A stretch of DNA of 6,253 nt from Rhodobacterales bacterium UBA3089 (GTDB lineage Bacteria > Pseudomonadota > Alphaproteobacteria > Rhodobacterales > Rhodobacteraceae). Positions 1-5,330 of this stretch are shown in pieces. Numbering within the stretch: position 1 is the first letter of the stretch; every line of letters begins with the position of its first letter. Both the position numbers and the translations under genes were made by a program. The notes below the pieces were generated by a model, which saw nothing but the letters and a program-made list of their open reading frames with translations, searched no databases and was not told the origin of the DNA. The DNA lies in assembly GCA_002367255.1 (NCBI GenBank), contig DFBD01000010.1, forward strand, positions 16,387-22,639, in the 5' to 3' direction.

Positions 1-1
1 C

Positions 2-70
2 TTCATAGCCGAGCATGGCGACAAGATGAAACCCTTTGCGCTGCGCGAATCCACCCGAAAGCTGGGGTAA
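2..70 (+). CDS. C-terminal end of an unidentified protein (5' end outside window)
   Basis: The second plus-strand frame is open from the window edge to a TAA at 68-70. It encodes 22 residues that end in ALRESTRKLG. The codon choice (GAG CAT GGC GAC AAG) looks coding, and the stop falls exactly one base before the stop codon of the convergent glycosyltransferase gene (71-73), as expected for two real, tightly packed genes. The tail is hydrophilic and rich in charged residues, with no membrane segment. It is too short to assign to a family. A separate small gene starting at the ATG at 26 is possible but less likely, because the frame is open back to the edge and no clear ribosome binding site precedes that ATG. 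Confidence 0.6.
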   Translation, partial: FIAEHGDKMKPFALRESTRKLG

Positions 71-943
71 TCAGGGGTACACCACGTGCAAACCCTCAAG
101 CGTTTCCGCATCAAGATACGGAAATTTCACACGTAACTTTTCGGCCAAATCCTTAGCCGAAATCGTTTCCCATCCAACACCGCCACGCCGTGCGGTTACG
201 TTGCAGCCGTTCGCCGTCTGGACATACATCCCATTGGTTTTGTCGTTGATAACAGGCGCAAACCGGCCAACTTTTCTATGCCCGCCAAGGCAGTGAATAG
301 TCACAGTTTCAGGGATAGACAGGACATTGCCCCGCTGAACAAGGGCCAGTCCAGCAGAACCACAATTGCGTGTATCCTCCCAAATTCGCAACGCCTCGTC
401 CGAAAGCGCCACTTGATGCCCACGCGAAAACGTAATGATATTTCCTGCCTTTTCCGGCACCATATGCGCACGCAATCGCGCGATATAATCATTGGCAAGC
501 GCGTCATCATCATCCAGACGAAAACTGGCGGTTATGGGGGCTAGCGGGTTCAGCATCTCAAATACAGAGCGTTTGAAAATCCGCTGAATATTGGCCAACG
601 GGCGATATGCTCGCACATAAAAGTTGGGCAAATCTTGCACCAAACCCATCAGGCGATGTTGCGCCCAGTCCGGTAAATCCCGCGAGGTTATCAGCATTAT
701 GTTGAAATCCCGGTCAGTTTGGGCGGCCAGACTGGGCAGGCAAAGGTCCTCGAACAACTGAAAGCGACGTTGCAGGCGGGCGCGGTCAAATATCTGTGCC
801 TTGCGTTCGCGATAATCCTGCCCGGACAGCGGTGGGAAAAAGTTCGATTCCCGCAGCACGATCGAAAACCGTATCATCCCGACAATCGCCGAGGGGTTCG
901 TCGCCATCACCCGTGCTTGCCGGTTTGTCAGAAGCGTGGTCAT
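71..943 (-). CDS. Putative rhamnosyltransferase (PF11316-type glycosyltransferase)
   Basis: The 290-residue soluble protein resembles the 'putative rhamnosyl transferase' family common in roseobacters. It begins with a strand-like segment, GMIRFSIVLRES (about 22-33). A region with LFEDLCLPSLAAQTDRDFNIMLITS (about 63-87) matches the start of GT-A type nucleotide-sugar transferases. The acidic motif RLDDDDAL (142-149, D144-D147) fits the DxD-like site that holds a metal and the nucleotide-sugar. There is no signal peptide or membrane segment, so it should act in the cytoplasm, probably adding a sugar to a surface glycan or a glycosylated acceptor. Donor and acceptor cannot be read from sequence. 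The ATG at 943 directly follows the antiporter stop (TAAATG), and GAGGAA lies 9 bases upstream within the antiporter's last codons, which supports this start over M13 or M23. Translation is probably coupled to the antiporter. The family call is fairly sure; rhamnose as donor is only a family label. Confidence 0.85.
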   Translation of the reverse strand: MTTLLTNRQARVMATNPSAIVGMIRFSIVLRESNFFPPLSGQDYRERKAQIFDRARLQRRFQLFEDLCLPSLAAQTDRDFNIMLITSRDLPDWAQHRLMGLVQDLPNFYVRAYRPLANIQRIFKRSVFEMLNPLAPITASFRLDDDDALANDYIARLRAHMVPEKAGNIITFSRGHQVALSDEALRIWEDTRNCGSAGLALVQRGNVLSIPETVTIHCLGGHRKVGRFAPVINDKTNGMYVQTANGCNVTARRGGVGWETISAKDLAEKLRVKFPYLDAETLEGLHVVYP

Positions 944-2731
944 TTACGAGGCTTCCTCGCCGCCTTTTTCAAACGCCAAAATACGATCCCCATCCACGGC
1001 TTTGGGCAAGTGATCCGGCCCTGCGAACTTTAGCGTGCCGTTGGGGCTTACGACTGCCAGAATCTCGACTTCGGGGCGGGTTTCCATGTATTGGTCAAGC
1101 GGGTATTCAACACTGATATTGGTCAGCTTGAACCCCCACCCGTCAGCGTGGTTTCTGGCAAAGTACTCAAACGGGTAGCCACGGGAAAGCGTTCGACCGC
1201 CGATAGTTACAGGCAGATCACCTTCGCGCAAGCTGCCTTCGTGCCGGTCGATCTGGAAGACGTTATTGCGCCCGAATTCAGGTGCTAAATCTGTGCAAAG
1301 CAGCGCGTTATAATCATCGTTGTCCGATACGGCCAACAGCGCACCGTATTGGTGTAGGTCGACGGAGTGTTCCGCTGCTTCGGACAGGATCTCGCCGTAG
1401 TACACCGGAATTCCCTGGTTGCGCGCATTGCGGAGTCGCCACCAGTTGCGTTCCGCGATCAGCACCGGAATTTCAGCGTCGCTAAGGGTTTTGCCCAAAG
1501 CGACGACCCAATCCGATGCCCCCGCCAGTAAAACACCGGGGGCCGAGGCCGATGTCAGGCCTAACATACGTGCGAAGGGTTTTATCGTGAAACCGTGCGC
1601 CACAACCGTGGCTGCGACCAGTAAGAACGCAAGCGGTGCCAGTAGCTGCCCGTCCTCTATACCGATGTCCACCAAGCGTGCCCCAAAAAGGCCCGAGACC
1701 GCCACGGCGACCACTCCGCGTGGGCCAATCCATGCGACGATCAGCTTTTCTTTGGGTGGTATACCTGTACCGATCAGCGAAAGAATTACGGCGGCGGGAC
1801 GGGCTATAAACATGATTAACAACACGAAAACCAAGGCCCCTAGATCAAGTTGGGATAGCATCTCCCATTCCATGGAGGCCGCCAGCAGGATGAAAACACC
1901 GGAAACCAGCAAAACCGTGATATGCTCTTTAAAGCGTTTGAGCTCGCTCAGGGCTGGTAACCGGGCGTTGCCAACGACAAAGCCCATAACAGTCACGGCC
2001 AGCAATCCACTTTCGTGCAAAACGTGATCGCTAAGGGCGTAAACCGCCAAAATCAATGTGAACAGCACGGGGACTTTCATATATTCCGGCACCCAGCCGC
2101 GCGAAAAACTTTGCACTAGCGCCTTGCCTGCAAAGTATCCCATAGCGGTCGCCAGCAAAATGCCCAACACCATATGCCCGCCGATTTCCAGAATTTCGCC
2201 TTCGCCGTGCAGGACCATAACGCCCTCGAACGCCAATACGGCGGCCAATGCGCCGACAGGATCGTTTACGATTGCCTCCCAACGCAGAATTTCGGCTGGC
2301 CGTTTGGAGAGGCGGGCCTGGCGCAGTAATGGCGTAACCACAGTTGGCCCCGTAACGATCAGGATGCCACCAAATATAACCGAGGCCTCCCACCCCAAAC
2401 CAGCACCGTACCGCGCCGCCAGGGTCGAGAATATCCACCCCAACGGCGCACCAAACAACACAAGGCGTTTCACAACTGGCTTAGAGTCGCGTAAAGTTTT
2501 GAATTTTAATGTAATTCCGCCTTCAAATAATATCAACGCAACGGCGATGGCGACTAATGGCCGGAATAAATCCCCGAAATCGGCCTCGGGGTTTACCCAG
2601 CCAGTGACTGGTCCCGCGAAAATACCCGCCGCCAGCATCAAAACAATTGCTGGCAATTGTAAGCGCCACGCCAGCCATTGCGCGCCGATACCAAGCGTGC
2701 CGATCAAAGCGATAAGTAAGGTGGTTTCCAT
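944..2731 (-). CDS. CPA1/NhaP-type cation:proton antiporter with C-terminal TrkA-N-like domain
   Basis: The 595-residue inner-membrane protein exchanges Na+ or K+ for H+. The first ~390 residues form about 12 hydrophobic segments, for example 3-22, 26-44, 59-73, 91-111, 114-136, 220-238, 271-286, 298-319 and 364-383. Family marks visible are LFEGGI (68-73), TGPT (127-130), the paired Asn-Asp N156-D157 (the ion-binding ND motif of electroneutral CPA1 exchangers) and IGPRGVVA (335-342). Residues ~398-495 form a Rossmann-like TrkA-N/RCK domain (GVLLAGASDW at 399-408, VLIAERN ending in acidic E427, LLAVSDNDDYNALLC at 465-479). Residues ~505-590 resemble a TrkA-C-type tail, suggesting gating by a bound nucleotide or ion. 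The strict GxGxxG loop is replaced by GASDW. The start at 2731 gives a complete first helix, but its ribosome site is weak (GGGA, 4 bases away). The regulator gene ends 36 bases upstream. Ion specificity is not readable. Confidence 0.93.
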   Translation of the reverse strand: METTLLIALIGTLGIGAQWLAWRLQLPAIVLMLAAGIFAGPVTGWVNPEADFGDLFRPLVAIAVALILFEGGITLKFKTLRDSKPVVKRLVLFGAPLGWIFSTLAARYGAGLGWEASVIFGGILIVTGPTVVTPLLRQARLSKRPAEILRWEAIVNDPVGALAAVLAFEGVMVLHGEGEILEIGGHMVLGILLATAMGYFAGKALVQSFSRGWVPEYMKVPVLFTLILAVYALSDHVLHESGLLAVTVMGFVVGNARLPALSELKRFKEHITVLLVSGVFILLAASMEWEMLSQLDLGALVFVLLIMFIARPAAVILSLIGTGIPPKEKLIVAWIGPRGVVAVAVSGLFGARLVDIGIEDGQLLAPLAFLLVAATVVAHGFTIKPFARMLGLTSASAPGVLLAGASDWVVALGKTLSDAEIPVLIAERNWWRLRNARNQGIPVYYGEILSEAAEHSVDLHQYGALLAVSDNDDYNALLCTDLAPEFGRNNVFQIDRHEGSLREGDLPVTIGGRTLSRGYPFEYFARNHADGWGFKLTNISVEYPLDQYMETRPEVEILAVVSPNGTLKFAGPDHLPKAVDGDRILAFEKGGEEAS

Positions 2732-2767
2732 GGCGTCCCAGTTTCAATTTTAGGTAACCTAACTCTG

Positions 2768-3079
2768 CTAAGTTATGATCGCAACGTTTCCCTCGCAACT
2801 TTTGGAAAACCCTTTCTGGGTCGCATTCAGCAGGTCATAGTTTATAGAAATCCAGGTCTCATTTGCTTTTATGCGCCTTCGCAGAATTCCACCTTTGTCC
2901 ATATGTGCAAGATGGTGACAAAGAGTGGACGCGCATAAATGGGTTTTCTTTTGTAGCAGTCCGAAAGACAGGCCGGTTGCACCATGTTGGAGTAATAATT
3001 CGCAGATCATCAAGCGCCGTTTATGGCCTAAAGCGAAGAAAAAACTGGCTAAACTGGTTTGGCGTTGTGTTGGCTTCAT
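2768..3079 (-). CDS. Small ArsR-type winged-helix transcriptional regulator
   Basis: The 103-residue protein is a single DNA-binding domain of usual ArsR/SmtB size. LASFFFALGHKRRLMICELL (10-29) matches the opening 'ALxHxxRLxIL' helices. LSFGLLQKKTHLCASTLCHHLAHMDKGG (37-64) is the helix-turn-helix with the recognition helix, and ILRRRIKANETWISINYDLL (65-84) is the beta wing. The ELCVCDL metal motif of ArsR/SmtB is absent. Cysteines are C26, C49, C54 and C95. C49 and C54 sit in the recognition-helix region where homologues usually have Ser (STxSHHL). Only one Cys remains near the C-terminus, where some ArsR proteins carry a Cys pair for As(III). The signal may therefore be redox or something else, not arsenite. 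AGGA lies 9 bases before the ATG. It is probably the first gene of the operon with the antiporter and glycosyltransferase, and probably acts on its own leader, which holds two exact palindromic repeats. Family is fairly sure; ligand and targets are inference. Confidence 0.85.
   Translation of the reverse strand: MKPTQRQTSLASFFFALGHKRRLMICELLLQHGATGLSFGLLQKKTHLCASTLCHHLAHMDKGGILRRRIKANETWISINYDLLNATQKGFSKSCEGNVAIIT
3049..3062. promoter_or_regulatory. Possible third, degenerate operator inside the regulator's first codons
   Basis: TAAACTGGTTT (3050-3060) matches 10 of 11 bases of the TAAACCGGTTT core of the two exact repeats, and 10 of 14 over 3049-3062. Its centre lies 58 bp from the centre of the proximal palindrome, within about codons 6-11 of the regulator. 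It has no extra TTAAAC half-site and is constrained by coding, so chance similarity is possible. If real, it would add a roadblock-type auxiliary site. Confidence 0.35.
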
Positions 3080-3097
3080 AGTGGTGGTTCCTGTTTG

Positions 3098-3122
3098 GTT
3101 AAACTATTAAACCGGTTTAATG
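3098..3122. repeat. Proximal copy of an exact 25-bp repeat with a 16-bp palindrome (putative operator)
   Basis: The repeat reads GTTAAACT, then the perfect palindrome ATTAAACCGGTTTAAT (3106-3121), then G. The leading TTAAAC is an extra half-site 8 bases ahead of the one in the palindrome. This copy ends 18 bases before the regulator's ATG and lies just upstream of its AGGA ribosome site, so a bound protein here could block elongation or a nearby promoter. An identical copy is at 3200-3224. That this is a transcription-factor site is inferred from its symmetry, exact duplication and position. Confidence 0.75.
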
Positions 3123-3153
3123 GAAGAGTACTAACAACAGATTACCTAGTGAA

Positions 3154-3202
3154 AACGTTGCAAGTATTCTCTTTCTGTCGAAAGACGAATATTACAACCG
3201 TT
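3154..3202. repeat. Long imperfect inverted repeat (hairpin) between the two palindromic repeats
   Basis: The two arms can form about 20 base pairs around the 4-base loop TGTC (3176-3179). TCTTTC (3170-3175) pairs with GAAAGA (3180-3185). After a bulged C3186, TATTC (3165-3169) pairs with GAATA (3187-3191), followed by a G-T wobble (3164/3192) and an A-T pair (3163/3193). After a small internal loop, GTTG (3157-3160) pairs with CAAC (3195-3198). After a bulged C3199, AAC (3154-3156) pairs with GTT (3200-3202), which enters the distal repeat. No T-run follows on either strand, so it is not a standard terminator. In a transcript from the upstream candidate promoter it would form a leader stem-loop. 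On that strand the wobble pair becomes a C-A mismatch. Confidence 0.5.
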
Positions 3203-3224
3203 AAACTATTAAACCGGTTTAATG
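3200..3224. repeat. Distal copy of the exact 25-bp repeat (putative operator)
   Basis: This copy is identical over all 25 bases to the one at 3098-3122 and begins 102 bp away from it. Identity stops at once on both sides (C versus G before, T versus G after), so the conserved unit is the site itself and not a larger duplication. The palindrome is at 3208-3223. It overlaps the -10 and predicted transcription start of the candidate minus-strand promoter at 3222-3250, the usual position for a repressor site. The 102-bp separation is close to a whole number of helical turns, so two dimers could lie on a similar face and interact by looping; that last point is inference. Confidence 0.75.
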
Positions 3225-3250
3225 TTGTGGTGGCTGACGAACCCTGCCAA
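3222..3250 (-). promoter_or_regulatory. Candidate sigma70-type promoter for the regulator-antiporter-glycosyltransferase operon
   Basis: On the minus strand, TTGGCA (3250-3245, five of six matches to TTGACA) is followed after 17 bases by CAACAT (3227-3222, three of six matches to TATAAT). Transcription would start near 3215, in the middle of the distal palindrome. That would give a leader of about 135 bases containing the hairpin and the proximal palindrome. The -10 is poor, and alphaproteobacterial promoters are loosely conserved, so this is a proposal only. Its fit with the operator position is the main argument. Confidence 0.3.
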
Positions 3251-3534
3251 TTAAAATTCACTTCCGCTCTTCAAGCTTATTATTAAGCTCTCGACGAAAG
3301 TTGCAGATAGGTAAGATCCCGCAAGCCACCATCCGTACCCAAATATATCATCGCATGGCGGTCAGAATCAGATCAACTAAAACTGGCCTGCATTTCGTCT
3401 CAAATACCAGACTGTGCTATAAAATTTTCAACGCGCATCTGCTATCTCCTTCATACACCGTTCACCTCATCACAACCCAAGAAATTACCCTTGTAACGCC
3501 GCGTATTGAGGTCTACTTCTAGTGTAGAAACAAC

Positions 3535-3538
3535 AGGA
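3535..3538 (+). promoter_or_regulatory. Ribosome binding site that fixes the moaA start
   Basis: AGGA at 3535-3538 stands 6 bases before the ATG at 3545. The reading frame is open upstream to a TTG at 3506, but that codon has no ribosome site, and the 13 residues it would add do not resemble MoaA. The ATG at 3545 is therefore preferred. A further in-frame ATG at 3554 lies 15 bases from AGGA, too far for good use. Confidence 0.7.
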
Positions 3539-3544
3539 ACACCC

Positions 3545-4558
3545 ATGTTACACATGCCAAAATTAGTCGACCCGTTCGCGCGGGAGGTAAATTACCTTAG
3601 GGTATCCGTAACCGACCGCTGCGATCTGCGCTGCTTCTACTGCATGTCCGAAAATATGACATTTTTACCGAAGAAAGAGCTGTTAAGCCTAAAGGAGCTA
3701 GACCGCCTCTGCACCACGTTCATCGATATGGGTGTCAGCAAACTGCGCATAACAGGCGGGGAGCCATTGGTTCGTCGTGGCATCATGACCTTCTTCGACG
3801 ACATGTCCCGCCATCTGACTTCCGGCGCACTGAAAGAGTTGACGCTAACCACCAACGCCACACAATTGCAGAAGTTCGCCCAGCCGTTAAAGGACGCCGG
3901 AGTCGAACGGATCAACGTCTCGCTTGATACACTGGACGAGGAAAAGTTCGCCGCGATCACCCGCTGGGGCCGCTTCCGTCAGGTGATGGAGGGGATCGAT
4001 GCCGCCGACAAGGCTGGCCTTGCAATCAAGATCAACGCCGTTGCCCTGAAAGGCACGAATGACGACGAAGTTCACAAAATGGTAGAATGGTGCGGGCAGC
4101 GCGGGTTTGACGTGACTTTCATCGAGGTAATGCCGATGGGTGACATGGGCGAATCGGACCGGCGCGATCAGTACTGGTCGTTGAAAGACGTTCGCGAAAC
4201 ACTAGCCGCTAACTGGACGCTAACCGACATTCCACTTAACACAGGTGGCCCTGCGAATTACGTTCGCGTTGAAGAAACCGGTGGCCGTATCGGATTTATC
4301 ACGCCACTTACCCACAATTTCTGCGAAAGCTGTAATCGCGTAAGGCTTGATTGCCGTGGGCAGTTGCACATGTGTTTGGGGCAAGAGGATGATGCCAATA
4401 TGCGCAAAGTTCTGCGCGATCATCCGGATGACAATCAACCGTTGCGCGATGCGATTAACATCGCGATTGCCCGTAAGCCCAAAGGCCACGATTTCGATTA
4501 TTCCCGCCAGAAAATTCAGGGCGAGATGACGCGACATATGAGCCATACTGGCGGTTAA
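3545..4558 (+). CDS. moaA: GTP 3',8-cyclase MoaA (molybdenum cofactor biosynthesis)
   Basis: MoaA is a radical-SAM enzyme that turns GTP into 3',8-cyclo-GTP, the first step of molybdopterin synthesis, which MoaC then completes to cPMP. The 337-residue product has the family's usual length. The N-terminal CxxxCxxC cluster site is C26, C30 and C33, with GGEP at 71-74 for S-adenosylmethionine binding. The second iron-sulfur site that holds GTP is C260-x2-C263-x13-C277. Arg265 and Arg267 in NRVRL match the GTP-contacting arginines. The chain ends in the conserved Gly-Gly tail (336-337) needed for activity in studied homologues. All key residues are present, so it should be active in the cytoplasm. 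The gene stands alone: no moaC, moaB, moeA or mob gene is in the window. Its stop overlaps that of the convergent isomerase gene. I see no clear promoter or cofactor riboswitch upstream. Confidence 0.96.
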   Translation: MLHMPKLVDPFAREVNYLRVSVTDRCDLRCFYCMSENMTFLPKKELLSLKELDRLCTTFIDMGVSKLRITGGEPLVRRGIMTFFDDMSRHLTSGALKELTLTTNATQLQKFAQPLKDAGVERINVSLDTLDEEKFAAITRWGRFRQVMEGIDAADKAGLAIKINAVALKGTNDDEVHKMVEWCGQRGFDVTFIEVMPMGDMGESDRRDQYWSLKDVRETLAANWTLTDIPLNTGGPANYVRVEETGGRIGFITPLTHNFCESCNRVRLDCRGQLHMCLGQEDDANMRKVLRDHPDDNQPLRDAINIAIARKPKGHDFDYSRQKIQGEMTRHMSHTGG

Positions 4559-5304
4559 ACCAACTTTTGCCACCCAAGACCGGCCTCGGTACTGCTGCGC
4601 GGATGATACTCTGCACCGATAAAGCCTTTGTATCCGATGGATTCGATATGTTTCAGAATGTGCCGGTAGTCCAACTCGCCTTCGTCTGGTTCTGCACGGC
4701 TAGGGACAGCGGCAATCTGGATGTGACCGATGACCGGCAGCGTGCTTTCCAAAAGGCGGGAAAGGTCGCCCTGCATGATTTGCAAATGGTAACAATCAAA
4801 CATCAGTTTCAAATTGGGATCGTTAATTTCCACGATAAGTTTAGCCGCCTGATCTGCTGTTTGCAGGTAGTACCCGGGGGCATCAAAATGGTTCAACGGC
4901 TCGATCAGCAGCGTGATGCTGTGGCCCGCGACCCGCGCAAGTGCATAGCGCAGATTTGCGACGAAGGTCCGATGCGCGGCCTCGCCTGATGCAAAGCCTG
5001 CCATAACGTGAATGTTGCGCGCACCAATCGCCACAGCATAATCGAGCGCCTGATCTATAGCCGCCCGCGCTTGGGTTTCACAACCAACCAACGCTGACAG
5101 CCCGTTGCCCGCGCCGCGCACCGTGTTCAGGCCCAACATCGGCAGTCCGGTTTCATCGAGCGCAGCTTTCACCAACGCCGGATCGGTATCATATGGCCAG
5201 TGGCATTCCACCGCCTCGAACCCCGCTGCGGCTGCTGCACGGATGGCATCAGGCAATGACAATTCTGTCCACAAAAAACCGAGGTTGGCGGAAAAGCGGG
5301 TCAT
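4555..5304 (-). CDS. hyi: Hydroxypyruvate isomerase family protein (Hyi/OtnI-type TIM barrel)
   Basis: This is a xylose-isomerase-like TIM barrel of 249 residues, near the ~258 usual for the family. Members interconvert hydroxypyruvate and tartronate semialdehyde (Hyi) or 2-oxo-tetronates (OtnI), using a divalent metal. Visible marks (ATG numbering) are [12 protein letters not shown] near the N-terminus, LLIEPLN with metal ligand E135, MFDCYHLQ with D170, HIQIA with H194 and Q196, the [13 protein letters not shown] stretch (201-213), GAEYHP with E232, and a GLGW end. The frame also has a GTG 9 bases upstream (5313). I prefer the ATG at 5304 because homologues begin near here, although the GGGAGG before it is unusually close. 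It follows the FAH-family gene in the same direction and is probably co-transcribed. Its stop overlaps the moaA stop. The exact substrate is not resolved, and the symbol is a family-level name. Confidence 0.88.
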   Translation of the reverse strand: MTRFSANLGFLWTELSLPDAIRAAAAAGFEAVECHWPYDTDPALVKAALDETGLPMLGLNTVRGAGNGLSALVGCETQARAAIDQALDYAVAIGARNIHVMAGFASGEAAHRTFVANLRYALARVAGHSITLLIEPLNHFDAPGYYLQTADQAAKLIVEINDPNLKLMFDCYHLQIMQGDLSRLLESTLPVIGHIQIAAVPSRAEPDEGELDYRHILKHIESIGYKGFIGAEYHPRSSTEAGLGWQKLV

Positions 5305-5330
5305 GCCTCCCACTCGATCTGCCAGAACAT
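5301..5330 (-). other. Nine-codon mini-ORF bridging the hydrolase and isomerase genes
   Basis: Reading on the minus strand, the hydrolase stop shares its last base with an ATG (TGATG, 5332-5328). That ATG opens nine codons (MFWQIEWEA), and the frame ends in a TGA that overlaps the isomerase start as ATGA (5304-5301). The GGGAGG at 5311-5306, only one base from the isomerase ATG, lies within it. This arrangement could pass ribosomes from one gene to the next by termination and re-initiation. It may equally be an accident of a short gap, and I do not claim a functional peptide. Confidence 0.3.

Larger units (their letters stand above)
3080..3544. other. 465-bp non-coding divergent region between the regulator and moaA
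   Basis: This is visibly more AT-rich than the genes on either side. The part next to the regulator (3080-3250) is structured: two exact 25-bp repeats, an imperfect 49-nt dyad between them and a candidate minus-strand promoter, each listed separately. The part next to moaA (3251-3534) shows little. There is a short 6-bp inverted repeat AGCTTA/TAAGCT (3274-3279 and 3284-3289) with a 4-base loop and no T-run, and an isolated TATAAA (3418-3423) without a good -35 partner. The open frame over 3301-3522 starts with TTG, has no ribosome site, and its product resembles no family I know, so I do not call it. No tRNA is visible, nor the conserved structure of the molybdenum-cofactor riboswitch. Confidence 0.7.

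Noticed and set aside
1419..2027. 202-codon plus-strand open frame opposite the antiporter
   Set aside because: Same reason: it mirrors the codon pattern of the real gene and shows no domain.
2643..2660. Perfect 8-bp inverted repeat ACAATTGC/GCAATTGT with 2-base centre inside the antiporter gene
   Set aside because: It encodes conserved-looking membrane residues (LPAIVL), has no second copy and is explainable by chance in coding sequence.
2058..2753. 231-codon plus-strand open frame opposite the antiporter
   Set aside because: It is antisense to a well-marked membrane protein gene, has low-complexity Thr/Ala/Pro-rich composition and resembles no family.
2751..2761. TAGGTAACCTA dyad in the short gap between regulator and antiporter
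   Set aside because: It has only 5-base arms with a single central base, no second copy and no link to the 25-bp repeats.
3098..3224. CRISPR-like or mobile-element reading of the two 25-bp repeats
   Set aside because: There are only two copies with a 77-bp interval, no cas gene, no transposase and no target-site duplication. The palindromic operator reading fits better.
3274..3289. AGCTTA/TAAGCT hairpin as terminator
   Set aside because: The stem has only 6 mostly AT pairs, and no T-run follows on either strand.
3301..3522. 73-codon open frame in the intergenic region
   Set aside because: It starts with TTG (first ATG at 3355), lacks a ribosome site, overlaps the moaA leader and has no recognisable motif.
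3225..3544. Molybdenum-cofactor riboswitch upstream of moaA
   Set aside because: I cannot find the conserved GC-rich helices of that class in this AT-rich leader.
3506..3544. N-terminal extension of MoaA from TTG at 3506
   Set aside because: The 13 extra residues have no family support, and AGGA at 3535-3538 points to the ATG at 3545.
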